Assembly (NCBI GenBank): GCA_937974175.1
Contig: CALJIG010000057.1
Location: forward strand, 1-26,562
Direction of reading: 5' to 3'
DNA length: 26,562 bases
DNA from: an uncultured Ignavibacteria bacterium
Lineage (GTDB): Bacteria; Bacteroidota; Ignavibacteria; Tepidaquicellales; Tepidaquicellaceae
Shown here: piece by piece, positions 15,438-24,202 of the stretch
Position numbering within the stretch: the first letter of the stretch is position 1
How the letters are laid out: the number at the start of each line of letters is the position of its first letter
Notes under the pieces: model-generated
Seen by the model: the letters and a program-made list of their open reading frames with translations, nothing else
Databases searched by the model: none
Told to the model about the DNA's origin: nothing
Made by a program: the position numbers and the translations under genes

Positions 15438-17699
15438 ATGGCTACAGCGAACGAAAACAGAATAAAATTTTTTCATCTTCCCGAAGGATTTAATTTCAAA
15501 ACAAGCAAGACTGCAAAGCTGCTTATTGGAATTATTACCATCATCGTGATTTCCTTAATGCTTCCCAGCTATAAAAATATAGATACGGAGTATGAAGTGG
15601 GTACTATATGGTCAAAGGAAGACCTCATCGCGCCGTTCTCATTCCCGATATACAAAGATGAAGTTGATTATGAAAAAGAAAAGCTTGATGCAAAGCTTAG
15701 CGTTAACCCCGTTTTCGATGAGCAGAATAAAAGCTCAATCACTTCAGACAGCCTTTCGATTTTTTTCAGAAGTTTGTCAGGAGTTTTCCGCGATGCAAGC
15801 GAGCTTGAAAAAAATAATCAGGGCGGACTGAAATCGTCGCGGCTTGATAAGCAGCTGGGTGAATTGGGCTCAGTCTTATCTCCGGAAGATATCACGTGGC
15901 TGTATCTCCTTTATAAAAAAGAAAATACAAGCACAGTAATTACATTTGAACAGTTCCGAAATGCTGTCGAAAACGCCGCGCAGGAAAATTATTATAATAA
16001 CGTTATTAATATAAGTAAGGACTCGCTTAAATCTTCAAAGATATCTGTAAAGAAAGAGAATGTAAAAGTCCAGCTCTCCGAGGATAAAACAAGCGTCATT
16101 GATAAAAATGAACTGATGAATATGATGACTGAGAGACTGCGGAATTCCGTTAAGGACTCTGCATACATCGTTATTGCTAAAAAAATATTATCGGCATTTG
16201 TAAGAGAGAATTTAATTTACAATAAAGAGCTGACGGATTTAGAAATACAAAATAAGATTGAGAAAATACCGAACACAATCGGGATTGTAAAAGGAAACGA
16301 AAGAATTGTCAGCAAGCACGACCCGATAAACAGGGCAACAAAGCTGAAGCTTGACTCATATAAAAAAGTCCGGCTGGAAAAGCTCGGTGTTGAAGATTAT
16401 TTCGTTCAGTATGTAGGTAAAGTACTCACTGTTCTTATACTCGCACTGCTCACTGCATTCTTTCTTTACTATATAAGAAGAAATATTTACGACAATAATA
16501 ATATGCTTATTTTATTATCATCGTTAATAATACTCGTAAGCTTTATAGCATTTATCAGTTTAAAAATTACGGTTAATGCACCGGTAGAATATCTTATTTT
16601 CGTTTCCGTTGCTTCTATCCTCCTAACAATTTTATTTGATTCAAGACTTTCATTTTATATTACGATTATAAACTGCTTCCTTGTTGCTTCAATTCGAGGC
16701 GGTGATTATACAATTGCATTCGTTTCATTCTGCGGATGCGTGCTGGCAATTTTCAGTGTGCAGGATATCAAGAACCGCTCACAGATATTCCGCTCGTTTT
16801 ATTTTATGTTGATAGGATATTCGATTTCTATTCTTGCAGTCGGACTCGATAAAACCGAAGATACTTCAAAAATTTTAGTGCAGATATTATTCGGCGGCAT
16901 TAACTCAATGCTCTCCCCTATCATTGCATACGGACTTCTTATTTTTTATGAAAGAACATTTAAGATTACAACTGACTTAACTCTGCTTGAACTCTCCGAT
17001 TTCAATCATCCTCTTTTAAAAGAGCTATCATCAAAAGCGCCTGGAACGTTTCATCATAGTATTGTCATGGGAAATTTATCGGAAGCTGCTGCAGAGGCAA
17101 TCGGAGCGAACTCAACTCTTGCAAGAGTCGGATGCTACTATCACGATATTGGTAAAACATTAAAGCCGCAGTATTTCATTGAGAACCAGCTTGACCATAA
17201 TAAACACGAAAACTTAAATCCGAATATAAGTACAAAACTAATTATATCCCACGTAAAGGATGGTATTGAGCTTGCAAAGAAATATAATCTACCGCAGGAG
17301 ATTGTCGATTTTATCCCAATGCATCACGGCACTACGTTAGTATCATATTTTTTCCATAAGGCTAAATTTAATGCAAAGTCAGAGGAGATATCGGATTACA
17401 TTTACAGATATCCCGGACCTAAACCGCAGACAAAAGAGACAGGAATTGTAATGCTTGCCGATGCAATAGAGGCAAGTACACGCGCTATAGAAGAACCGAC
17501 TCCTCAGAAAATAGAGAACAGGATAGATGACGTTATCAAAGCAAGATTTATGGAAGGGGAGCTTGATGAGTGCGAACTTACATTTAAAGACTTAACAAAA
17601 ATAAAGCAGGCATTCATAAAAATTCTTGTAGGCATTCATCATCACAGAATAAAATATCCCGAGCAGAAAAAATTAGAGTTCAAATCAAAAGTTTATTAA
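15438..17699 (+). CDS. pgpH: 7TM-HD (7TMR-HDED/HDIG) membrane phosphodiesterase, PgpH-type
   Basis: A 753-residue membrane protein with a first transmembrane helix at about 26-45. An extracytoplasmic domain of about 270 residues follows, then seven membrane helices (about 325-510), then a cytoplasmic HD domain. The HD core is complete: H-H in GTFHHSIVMGNLSEAA, catalytic HDIGK with H569 and D570, and downstream ISHVKDG and MHHGT. This architecture and order are those of PgpH, which hydrolyses the second messenger cyclic di-AMP in Listeria. Substrate identity in this phylum is inferred from the family only. It is the first gene of a closely spaced six-gene run, with the recombinase gene starting 13 bp after its stop. 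The start follows directly on a terminator T-run and has no clear ribosome-binding site. Confidence 0.87.
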   Translation: MATANENRIKFFHLPEGFNFKTSKTAKLLIGIITIIVISLMLPSYKNIDTEYEVGTIWSKEDLIAPFSFPIYKDEVDYEKEKLDAKLSVNPVFDEQNKSSITSDSLSIFFRSLSGVFRDASELEKNNQGGLKSSRLDKQLGELGSVLSPEDITWLYLLYKKENTSTVITFEQFRNAVENAAQENYYNNVINISKDSLKSSKISVKKENVKVQLSEDKTSVIDKNELMNMMTERLRNSVKDSAYIVIAKKILSAFVRENLIYNKELTDLEIQNKIEKIPNTIGIVKGNERIVSKHDPINRATKLKLDSYKKVRLEKLGVEDYFVQYVGKVLTVLILALLTAFFLYYIRRNIYDNNNMLILLSSLIILVSFIAFISLKITVNAPVEYLIFVSVASILLTILFDSRLSFYITIINCFLVASIRGGDYTIAFVSFCGCVLAIFSVQDIKNRSQIFRSFYFMLIGYSISILAVGLDKTEDTSKILVQILFGGINSMLSPIIAYGLLIFYERTFKITTDLTLLELSDFNHPLLKELSSKAPGTFHHSIVMGNLSEAAAEAIGANSTLARVGCYYHDIGKTLKPQYFIENQLDHNKHENLNPNISTKLIISHVKDGIELAKKYNLPQEIVDFIPMHHGTTLVSYFFHKAKFNAKSEEISDYIYRYPGPKPQTKETGIVMLADAIEASTRAIEEPTPQKIENRIDDVIKARFMEGELDECELTFKDLTKIKQAFIKILVGIHHHRIKYPEQKKLEFKSKVY

Positions 17700-17712
17700 T
17701 TTGTAATGTTAG

Positions 17713-18633
17713 ATGACACAGGACTTTGACCTATCACGAAAATTATTTATAAATTATCTTAAGCACGAAAAATCTTTATCTGAAAATACAATAAAGTCAT
17801 ACAAATTAGATTTAGAAAAATTATTCGATTACTTAATAAATGTAAAACTCATTGAAAAAATCAAAAATATCCGTGAAGATGATTTAATAGATTTTTTCAA
17901 GTTTGCAAACTCTTCTAAAGAAGATTCTGAAGAGAAATTTGCAATCCGCACAATGAGCAGATATCTATCAACATTCCGTTCGTTCTTTAAATTTCTTGAA
18001 GCGGAAAAAATAATTGATGCTAATCCTGTTGAGAATATTGACTCGCCTAAGATTGCAAGAATAATTCCTGAATATCTATCTATAGAGGAAGTTGATAAAA
18101 TTTTAAACAAGCCCGATGTATCGAATAAGCTGGGCTTGCGCGATAAAGCAGTGCTCGAAACAATGTACGGCTCGGGTTTGCGCGTCAGCGAGGCGATAAA
18201 TTTAACTGTTTCAAATGTTTTTTTTAAAGACGAATTTATACGGGTCTTCGGAAAAGGCAACAAAGAAAGAATTATTCCGATAGGAAGAACAGGACTTAAG
18301 TTCATTGATAAGTATATAAACGAAAGCAGAGCAGCATTAAAAAATTCTCACTCGGAAAATTTTTTATTCCTGAATTTCAGAGGTAAAAAACTTTCACGCA
18401 TGGGAATTTATGACATTGTAAAAAGATACTCACGCGAAGCAGAAATAGAAAAAGATGTTCATCCGCATACACTAAGGCATTCATTTGCAACTCACCTTTT
18501 GCAGGGGGGAGCGGATATAAGAATTATACAGGAGATGCTTGGCCACTCCGATATTTCAACAACACAAATTTACACTCATACAAACAGAGATTATTTAATT
18601 GAGGTGCATAAAACTTTTCACCCCAGAAGTTAA
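17713..18633 (+). CDS. Tyrosine recombinase of the XerC/XerD type
   Basis: A 306-residue site-specific recombinase of normal Xer length. The N-terminal SAM-like core-binding domain covers about residues 5-100 and the catalytic domain about 115-300. All catalytic positions are seen: R157 (GLRVSEA), K in the GKGNKER loop at 181-184, H252 and R255 (HTLRHSFATH), H278 (LGHSDISTT) and nucleophile Y287 (QIYTH). Family members resolve chromosome dimers at dif sites. XerC and XerD cannot be told apart here without comparison to the second copy. No integron, phage or transposon genes surround it and it sits inside a metabolic or signalling operon (13 bp after pgpH, 9 bp before the ABC ATPase). That fits a housekeeping Xer rather than a mobile-element integrase. 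Confidence 0.9.
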   Translation: MTQDFDLSRKLFINYLKHEKSLSENTIKSYKLDLEKLFDYLINVKLIEKIKNIREDDLIDFFKFANSSKEDSEEKFAIRTMSRYLSTFRSFFKFLEAEKIIDANPVENIDSPKIARIIPEYLSIEEVDKILNKPDVSNKLGLRDKAVLETMYGSGLRVSEAINLTVSNVFFKDEFIRVFGKGNKERIIPIGRTGLKFIDKYINESRAALKNSHSENFLFLNFRGKKLSRMGIYDIVKRYSREAEIEKDVHPHTLRHSFATHLLQGGADIRIIQEMLGHSDISTTQIYTHTNRDYLIEVHKTFHPRS

Positions 18634-18642
18634 AGAAGTTAA

Positions 18643-20115
18643 TTGAAAGCAGTAGAGTTTAACAACATCACAAAAAGTTTCGGTCAGCTTACAGTAAACG
18701 ATAAGGTTACATTCGCAGTGGAAGAGAACACCGTGCATTGTCTTTTAGGAGAGAATGGCGCAGGAAAATCTACATTGATGAAAATTTTATTCGGCAGCTA
18801 TAAGCAGGATGCGGGCACTATAAAAATACGAGGCAAGGAAGTAAACTTTAAATCGCCGCTGGATGCAATAGATGAAAAAATCGGAATGCTCTATCAGCAT
18901 TTCATGCTCATCGATGATTTTACGATATGGGAAAATGTTGTCATTGGAAATGAACTGAGTTCCGCAGGAAAGCTTGACTACAAAAAAATAAAAGCACGCC
19001 TTAACGAAATTATAGAGAACTATAATCTCGGTCTTGATATAAATAAAAAAATCTGTGATATAAGTATAAGCGAAGAGCAGAAAGTTGAACTATTAAAACT
19101 GCTTTACAGAAATTCGGAAATATTAATTTTCGATGAGCCCACTGCAGTACTCTCCCCTGTCGAAGTGAAAGAATTTTTCAAAATTATTGAGAAGTTCAAA
19201 GCTGACGGCAAGACAATAATTTTCATTACACATAAACTTAACGAAGTAAAAGAGCTTGCCGATAAAGTTTCCATTCTTAGAAAAGGACAGTTAGTTTATG
19301 AGACAACTAAGGAAGATATTAATGTTCAAAAACTTGGCAATGAAATAATAGGCAACGTAGAAATAGCTGAATCCCCTGCAAAAATCCATCCGGGAGAAGA
19401 GATAAAAAAAACATTTCTTGAAATGAAAAACATTTCATTGGTGAAAGATAAAGTTACTGTGCTTGACGGAGTAACAATGGATATTAAAAAATATGAGATA
19501 CACGGAATTTGCGGAGTTGAAGGCAACGGACAGCAGGAATTAGTGGACGTTATTCTCCAGTTTGAAAAAAACTTCGGCGGCACACTTATGATGAAGGATG
19601 ACAGAGTTTCCATTGTGCCCGATGACAGATATAAACGGGGAATGATAAAGGAATTTACAATCGGTGAAAATATTTTATTAAAAAAGAAAAAGCAGGGAAT
19701 ACTTTCAAAGCACAATATTGATGCAATGTCACAGCACATAATGAAAAAATATGATGTGCGCGCCCCTTCAGCGGAGACTCCACTTGGCTCGCTCTCAGGC
19801 GGTAATCAGCAGAAAGCCATCATTGCCCGCGAGATTGAGATGCAGCAAAACACAATGATATTTTATCATCCTACAAGAGGTGTCGATATAAATGCGACTG
19901 CATTTATTCATTCTGAAATTGTGAACCTGAGAAATGCAGGTAAAGCAATTTTATTAATCTCATCTGATTTAGATGAACTACTAAAATTATCTGACAGGCT
20001 AAGCGTGATGCATAAAGGAAAAATCATTAAAACTTTCAGTGAGAAAGAATTGAATACAGATAATAAAAATGATTTACTCGATAAGATCGGGAAATTTATG
20101 ATAGGATGTGATTAG
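18643..20115 (+). CDS. ABC importer ATPase with two nucleotide-binding domains (BMP/nucleoside-type)
   Basis: A 490-residue tandem ATPase of the sugar/nucleoside importer class, most like the BMP-family systems (YufO/NupA). Start is TTG at 18643, 9 bp after the recombinase; the protein then begins in register with family members. NBD1 has an intact Walker A (GENGAGKST), Q-loop (LYQHFML) and Walker B (LIFDEPTAVLSP), but its signature is ISISEEQ instead of LSVGEQQ. NBD2 has a degenerate Walker A (GVEGNGQQE, no GKS/T) but a perfect signature (LSGGNQQKA) and a Walker B without the catalytic Glu (YHPTRGVD). One composite ATP site is therefore consensus and the other degenerate. Substrate is likely a nucleoside or related molecule, inferred from family and from the two permeases that follow 8 bp downstream. 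Confidence 0.9.
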   Translation: MKAVEFNNITKSFGQLTVNDKVTFAVEENTVHCLLGENGAGKSTLMKILFGSYKQDAGTIKIRGKEVNFKSPLDAIDEKIGMLYQHFMLIDDFTIWENVVIGNELSSAGKLDYKKIKARLNEIIENYNLGLDINKKICDISISEEQKVELLKLLYRNSEILIFDEPTAVLSPVEVKEFFKIIEKFKADGKTIIFITHKLNEVKELADKVSILRKGQLVYETTKEDINVQKLGNEIIGNVEIAESPAKIHPGEEIKKTFLEMKNISLVKDKVTVLDGVTMDIKKYEIHGICGVEGNGQQELVDVILQFEKNFGGTLMMKDDRVSIVPDDRYKRGMIKEFTIGENILLKKKKQGILSKHNIDAMSQHIMKKYDVRAPSAETPLGSLSGGNQQKAIIAREIEMQQNTMIFYHPTRGVDINATAFIHSEIVNLRNAGKAILLISSDLDELLKLSDRLSVMHKGKIIKTFSEKELNTDNKNDLLDKIGKFMIGCD

Positions 20116-20123
20116 GAGAAAGA

Positions 20124-21182
20124 ATGATTAGAGCATTAGACAGATTCAGCATTCAAACAAGGGCAAACATAGTTTCAATATCTTTATCATTGCTCGCTAC
20201 ATTTGTTATTACTGTAATTTTAATATTACTCATAGGTAAAAATCCATTACCGATTTTTACAACTATGTTTACCGATGTATTTTTAAGCGGATACGGAATA
20301 GGGCAGACACTTTTCAGAGCTACACCTTTAATAATCTGCGGATGCGGACTTGCATTCTGTTTTCATGCTTCGCTCTTCAATATAGGAGCGGAAGGACAGC
20401 TCAACGCCGGCGCATTTACAATGGGTCTTATAGCCGTAAGCATGAGCAATTTTCCATGGTATATTAGCATTCCTGTCTGTATAGTTGTTTCATTTGGAGT
20501 AAGCGCATTTTTCGGATTGATACCGGCTATCATAAAAATTAAAAAAGATGTCAGTGAAGTTATCACAACTATAATGCTGAACTTTATCATTATGGCTCTG
20601 ATAAATTATTTTCTCGTGGATTTTTTCGCTGTGAAATCCACAATGCGGACTGAAAAAATTCCGGATAGCTTTATGCTCTTAAAATTTTCATCTGTCTCTT
20701 CTTTCTTTCAGGGTTCATCACTTAATATATGTTTTATAATTGCCCTTATACTTGCATTCGTTTCCTATATGATAATTTACAAGACAAAATTTGGCTATGA
20801 AATAAGAGCAGTGGGATTCAATCCTTCTGCTGCAAAGTACATTGGGATTTCCCCGAATAAAATTATAATTCTTACATTCGTTATAGGGGCAGGCATAACA
20901 AGCCTTGTCGGATTAAATTTTATAATGGGCTATAAAGGATTTTATGAATACGGATTTTCAAACAACGTCGGCTTCACAGCTATTGCAGTTGCTCTGCTTG
21001 CAAGGAATAATCCGATAGGTGTAATTTTCTCTGCAATACTTTTCGGAGTTCTTGATTTCGGCGGACTGGCAGTGAATGATTTAGTCCCGAAGGAAATAGT
21101 TCTTGTTGTGCAGGGTGTAATTATTCTAACAATACTTTCAATCAATACAGTTGTAGATAAAAAATATAATTTGCAGAAATAA
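20124..21182 (+). CDS. ABC importer permease 1 (BPD_transp_2 family, nucleoside-type)
   Basis: A 352-residue polytopic inner-membrane protein with about nine or ten hydrophobic helices. Family-typical motifs are NIGAEGQLNAGAF (near residue 91), EVITTIMLNFI and EIRAVGFNPSAAKYIGI. The last is the cytoplasmic loop that couples to the ATPase. It belongs to the branched-chain/simple-sugar permease superfamily, in the subgroup paired with BMP lipoproteins (YufP/NupP). It begins 8 bp after the ATPase gene and pairs with the next permease to form a heterodimeric channel. Confidence 0.9.
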   Translation: MIRALDRFSIQTRANIVSISLSLLATFVITVILILLIGKNPLPIFTTMFTDVFLSGYGIGQTLFRATPLIICGCGLAFCFHASLFNIGAEGQLNAGAFTMGLIAVSMSNFPWYISIPVCIVVSFGVSAFFGLIPAIIKIKKDVSEVITTIMLNFIIMALINYFLVDFFAVKSTMRTEKIPDSFMLLKFSSVSSFFQGSSLNICFIIALILAFVSYMIIYKTKFGYEIRAVGFNPSAAKYIGISPNKIIILTFVIGAGITSLVGLNFIMGYKGFYEYGFSNNVGFTAIAVALLARNNPIGVIFSAILFGVLDFGGLAVNDLVPKEIVLVVQGVIILTILSINTVVDKKYNLQK

Positions 21183-21193
21183 CTTTACAAACA

Positions 21194-22102
21194 GTGGAAC
21201 TGATAAATTCAATATTAACGGTAGCATTTCTTACGCAGGTTTTCAGACTGATGACTCCATATTATCTCGGCGCATCTGCTGCAAATTTTTCAGAGCGCGG
21301 GGGAGTAATTAATATTGCTATCGAAGGCTTCATGGCTTTATCAGCATTTTCATTCGCAATGTTCTGCATCATTACCCATAATGTTACCCTGTCGGCTTTT
21401 CTTGCTATAATTATCAATTTAGTTTTTGCTCTTTTATATTCGCTCTTTACTGTAAAATTAAAAATAAATCAGATTGTAACCGGCGTAGGATTTAATATTC
21501 TCATAGCAGGACTTACAAAATTTTTAATGATGATTATTTTTCACAGCTCGAGCAATACGGAAAGATTCGAAGGAATTCCTGATAACGCATTCATTGCGCA
21601 AATCCCGATTATAGGCGGTATACTTTCAGACTACATTGTATTATTTGCCATACTTTTAATTTTTCTTTCTAACTTTGTTTTATTTAAAACAACTTTCGGG
21701 TTGAGGTTGAGAAGTGTGGGGGAAAATCCCGAAGCGGCTGAGTCACTCGGAATAAAAGTAAGGCACTATAAAATTTACGGAATATTAATCAGCGGATTTC
21801 TTGCATCACTTGCAGGCATATGGCTGGCTTCTGAACAGAAATCTTTCAGCGACGGCATGATTGCCGGGCGCGGATACATTGCCCTTGCCGCCATGATAAT
21901 CGGAAAATGGAAACCCGTAAATATTTTCTTTGCTTCATTAATTTTTGCATTCTTCGAAGCGCTTCAGATATCAATTCAGCTATCGGGCACACCGATACCA
22001 TCACAGATAATTCAAATGCTCCCCTACTTAATTACTATTTTAGTATTGATAGGATTAATAGGAAAAACAAAACCGCCAGCAGCGGACGGCGTACCTTATT
22101 AA
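21194..22102 (+). CDS. ABC importer permease 2 (BPD_transp_2 family, nucleoside-type)
   Basis: A 302-residue inner-membrane permease with about eight hydrophobic helices, the partner of the preceding permease. It carries the superfamily motif ERGGVINIAIEGFMALSAF at about residues 34-52 and the coupling loop LRLRSVGENPEAAESLGI. Start is GTG at 21194, 11 bp after the first permease, so it is translated from the same mRNA. The expected periplasmic BMP-type substrate-binding lipoprotein is not in this window on either side of the permeases, so it must lie elsewhere. Confidence 0.9.
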   Translation: MELINSILTVAFLTQVFRLMTPYYLGASAANFSERGGVINIAIEGFMALSAFSFAMFCIITHNVTLSAFLAIIINLVFALLYSLFTVKLKINQIVTGVGFNILIAGLTKFLMMIIFHSSSNTERFEGIPDNAFIAQIPIIGGILSDYIVLFAILLIFLSNFVLFKTTFGLRLRSVGENPEAAESLGIKVRHYKIYGILISGFLASLAGIWLASEQKSFSDGMIAGRGYIALAAMIIGKWKPVNIFFASLIFAFFEALQISIQLSGTPIPSQIIQMLPYLITILVLIGLIGKTKPPAADGVPY

Positions 22103-22111
22103 TTTTTAACA

Positions 22112-22720
22112 ATGATTAAAGCATTAATTTTCGATTTAGGCAACGTTGTATTCAATGTTGATATGGATTTAATTCCTATTCATTGGGCAGAACGCTCCGG
22201 TATTCCCTATGAAGTAATAAAAAAATATTTTGAAGCAGATAAAAATTTTGATAAGTTCGAGCGTGGCGACCTAACCGAGGAACAGTACAGGAAGATAACA
22301 AATAAAAATCTCGGAATGAATCTATCAGAAAAAGATTTTGATGATGGACTGACTGCTTTATACTTAGATGAGACGGATGATATAAATTTTTTGCTGAAAG
22401 AACTGAAGAAAAATTACAGAATAATTGCGCTTTCAAATACCAATATAATACATAAAAGAGTTTGGCGGAAAAAATATAAAGATACTATGGACGAGTTTGA
22501 AAAAATATTTTCCTCCCATGAAATTAACACAAGAAAACCGGAGACTGAGCCATACTTAATTGCTTTAGATTATCTTAAAATGAAACCGGAGGAAGTGATT
22601 TTTCTTGACGATAAGCCTGAAAATATCGAGCCGGCAAAGAAGCTTGGTATGAAAACCATTACGGTCAAGTCGCCTATACAAATGCGGAAAGAGTTAAACG
22701 AAATAATTAATGCAAAGTAG
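22112..22720 (+). CDS. HAD-superfamily hydrolase (HAD-IA, YihX-like phosphatase)
   Basis: A 202-residue soluble phosphatase. Motif I is FDLGNV with nucleophile D8; the usual second Asp is Gly, as in YihX-like family members. Motif II is in ALSNTN (about residue 108). Motif III is the Lys of TRKPE (about residue 143) and motif IV is FLDDKPEN (about residue 168). The helical cap is at about 18-85. It would dephosphorylate a small phosphometabolite, perhaps a sugar or nucleotide. Placement 9 bp after the nucleoside importer permease fits a role in salvage, but that is inference. Its TAG stop codon lies inside a 28-bp palindrome shared with the convergent gene's 3' side. Confidence 0.88.
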   Translation: MIKALIFDLGNVVFNVDMDLIPIHWAERSGIPYEVIKKYFEADKNFDKFERGDLTEEQYRKITNKNLGMNLSEKDFDDGLTALYLDETDDINFLLKELKKNYRIIALSNTNIIHKRVWRKKYKDTMDEFEKIFSSHEINTRKPETEPYLIALDYLKMKPEEVIFLDDKPENIEPAKKLGMKTITVKSPIQMRKELNEIINAK

Positions 22721-22744
22721 AGACGCAAAATTTTGCGTCTCTAC
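22717..22744. repeat. 28-bp perfect palindrome at the 3' junction of two convergent genes
   Basis: GTAGAGACGCAAAA pairs perfectly with TTTTGCGTCTCTAC, 14 bp with no unpaired loop in the DNA. The stop codon of the HAD gene (22718-22720) lies within the left arm. Palindromes ending in GTAGAGACG...CGTCTCTAC recur as dispersed REP/MITE-like repeats in several bacterial phyla, including Bacteroidota and cyanobacteria (from memory). Here it probably doubles as a bidirectional terminator between the plus-strand operon and the minus-strand dehydrogenase. Confidence 0.75.
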
Positions 22745-22753
22745 AATGAAATT

Positions 22754-24202
22754 TTATTTTAAAAGCACCATCTTTTTTGTAGATACAAAATTACTACCTG
22801 AGGCACCTGCAGCAGTTAATTTATAATAATAAATTCCGCTTGGATAATTTACCGCATCGAATCTTACACCGTACTCGCCTGCATCTTTATTTTCATTTAA
22901 AATAATACCAACACGCTTTCCTTCAAGGTTAAATACTTCCAGTTTTATTTCAGATTTTTCTTTAAGATTGAATTGTATGTAAGTTACCGGATTAAAAGGG
23001 TTCGGATAATTTTGCTTTAAAGAAAATTCAGAAGGAAAATTTGTTTCATACGGCTCTGTGCCGACAGTATTATCAACTAACTTATAAATTTTATTATCGC
23101 CGATTGAGCAGATATAAATATTTTTATTTTTATCCATACCGAATGATGAAATATTGTAAGGACTATCTAATAATAAAGTTGTAGTTGTCGGATTTATTCC
23201 ATCATAAGTTAACGCCCAGATTTTTCCGTTAGTATAATCTCCATAGATATATTTTCCTTTCACTGCAGGAAGCTGATTTGTATAGCTGACATACCCGCCG
23301 CTGATGGAAGTACCATCACTTCTTGGATATTGATAAATAGGCTTCACAAGTCCCGTTGTATCGCATGGATTCGGATTAAAACAGTTATTGCCTTCCATTA
23401 TTCTCCACCCGTAATTCTTGCCGCGGTTTACGATATCAATCTCTTCAAAAGTATTTTGACCAACATCACCGCACCACATTCTTCCCGTAGAATCAAAACT
23501 AAATTTCCACGGATTGCGGAATCCCCATGCATAAATTTCTTTTCGCTGAGTTCCAACACTATCCCTGAATGGATTTGTCGATGGTATTCCGTAGTTATTT
23601 CCGCCGGCAGTTGTATCAATATTTATTCTTAAAATTTTTCCGAGCAGCAGAGTTAAATTCTGCGCATTGTTAGGCGGGTCATTCTGCCCTGTACCCATTC
23701 CCCAGCCGATGTATAAATAATTATCTTTGCCGAAAGCAATTTTGCCTCCGTAATGAGAGGCGGACGACATTGTATTTTGCAAGATAATTAATTCAGAAGA
23801 TTTTAATGCCGAGTCTGGATTAATCGGGCTCACTTCATACCTTGCAATAACTTCCTGCGTTCCCGCAGGTGTATCGTAATAAACATAGAAGTAACGGTTT
23901 GAGGAAAAGTTAGGATGAAATGCAAGACCGAGAAGACCGGGCTCAAGCCCCGATTGAATTACTTTATCCGATATATCAAGAAAAACTTTCCCCGGAGTTG
24001 AAGGCTGCGAAGGATATACTACGGTAATAATGCCCCTTTGACCGACAATGAAAAGCCTGTCCGTACCATCAGTAGGAACAACCATTTCGAGCGGCTTGTT
24101 AAATGTTGTAGTACTAAATACATTCTGCAGCGAATACTGCGAATAACAGATTGAGAAGGGAATGAAAAATATTCCCAGAATAAAAAGTAACGACTTTTTC
24201 AT
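22754..24202 (-). CDS. Secreted glucose/sorbosone dehydrogenase-like protein with T9SS sorting domain
   Basis: A 482-residue exported protein. It has a signal peptide at 1-21, then a six-bladed beta-propeller of the PQQ-dependent glucose/sorbosone dehydrogenase family (about 25-375). Family motifs are GLLGLAFHPNF, SHYGGKIAFG, LLGKILRIN, WGFRNPWKFSFD, GDVGQNTFEEID and NYGWRIMEG. The catalytic-base position is kept as H150. The Asp found 19 residues later in active enzymes (YIGTGDGG in most family members) is Met169 here (YIGWGMG). The last ~90 residues (from about 389) are a type A T9SS sorting domain (QNYPNPFNP, PSGIYYYKL, K-rich end), so it is probably exported through T9SS to the surface. 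Because of the altered active site it may be a binding or structural propeller rather than an enzyme. Confidence 0.88.
   Translation of the reverse strand: MKKSLLFILGIFFIPFSICYSQYSLQNVFSTTTFNKPLEMVVPTDGTDRLFIVGQRGIITVVYPSQPSTPGKVFLDISDKVIQSGLEPGLLGLAFHPNFSSNRYFYVYYDTPAGTQEVIARYEVSPINPDSALKSSELIILQNTMSSASHYGGKIAFGKDNYLYIGWGMGTGQNDPPNNAQNLTLLLGKILRINIDTTAGGNNYGIPSTNPFRDSVGTQRKEIYAWGFRNPWKFSFDSTGRMWCGDVGQNTFEEIDIVNRGKNYGWRIMEGNNCFNPNPCDTTGLVKPIYQYPRSDGTSISGGYVSYTNQLPAVKGKYIYGDYTNGKIWALTYDGINPTTTTLLLDSPYNISSFGMDKNKNIYICSIGDNKIYKLVDNTVGTEPYETNFPSEFSLKQNYPNPFNPVTYIQFNLKEKSEIKLEVFNLEGKRVGIILNENKDAGEYGVRFDAVNYPSGIYYYKLTAAGASGSNFVSTKKMVLLK

Noticed and set aside
17713..18633. Integrase marking a mobile island
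   Set aside because: Length and motifs are those of housekeeping Xer proteins, and the gene is inside a close-packed operon without att-like repeats, tRNA or phage genes.
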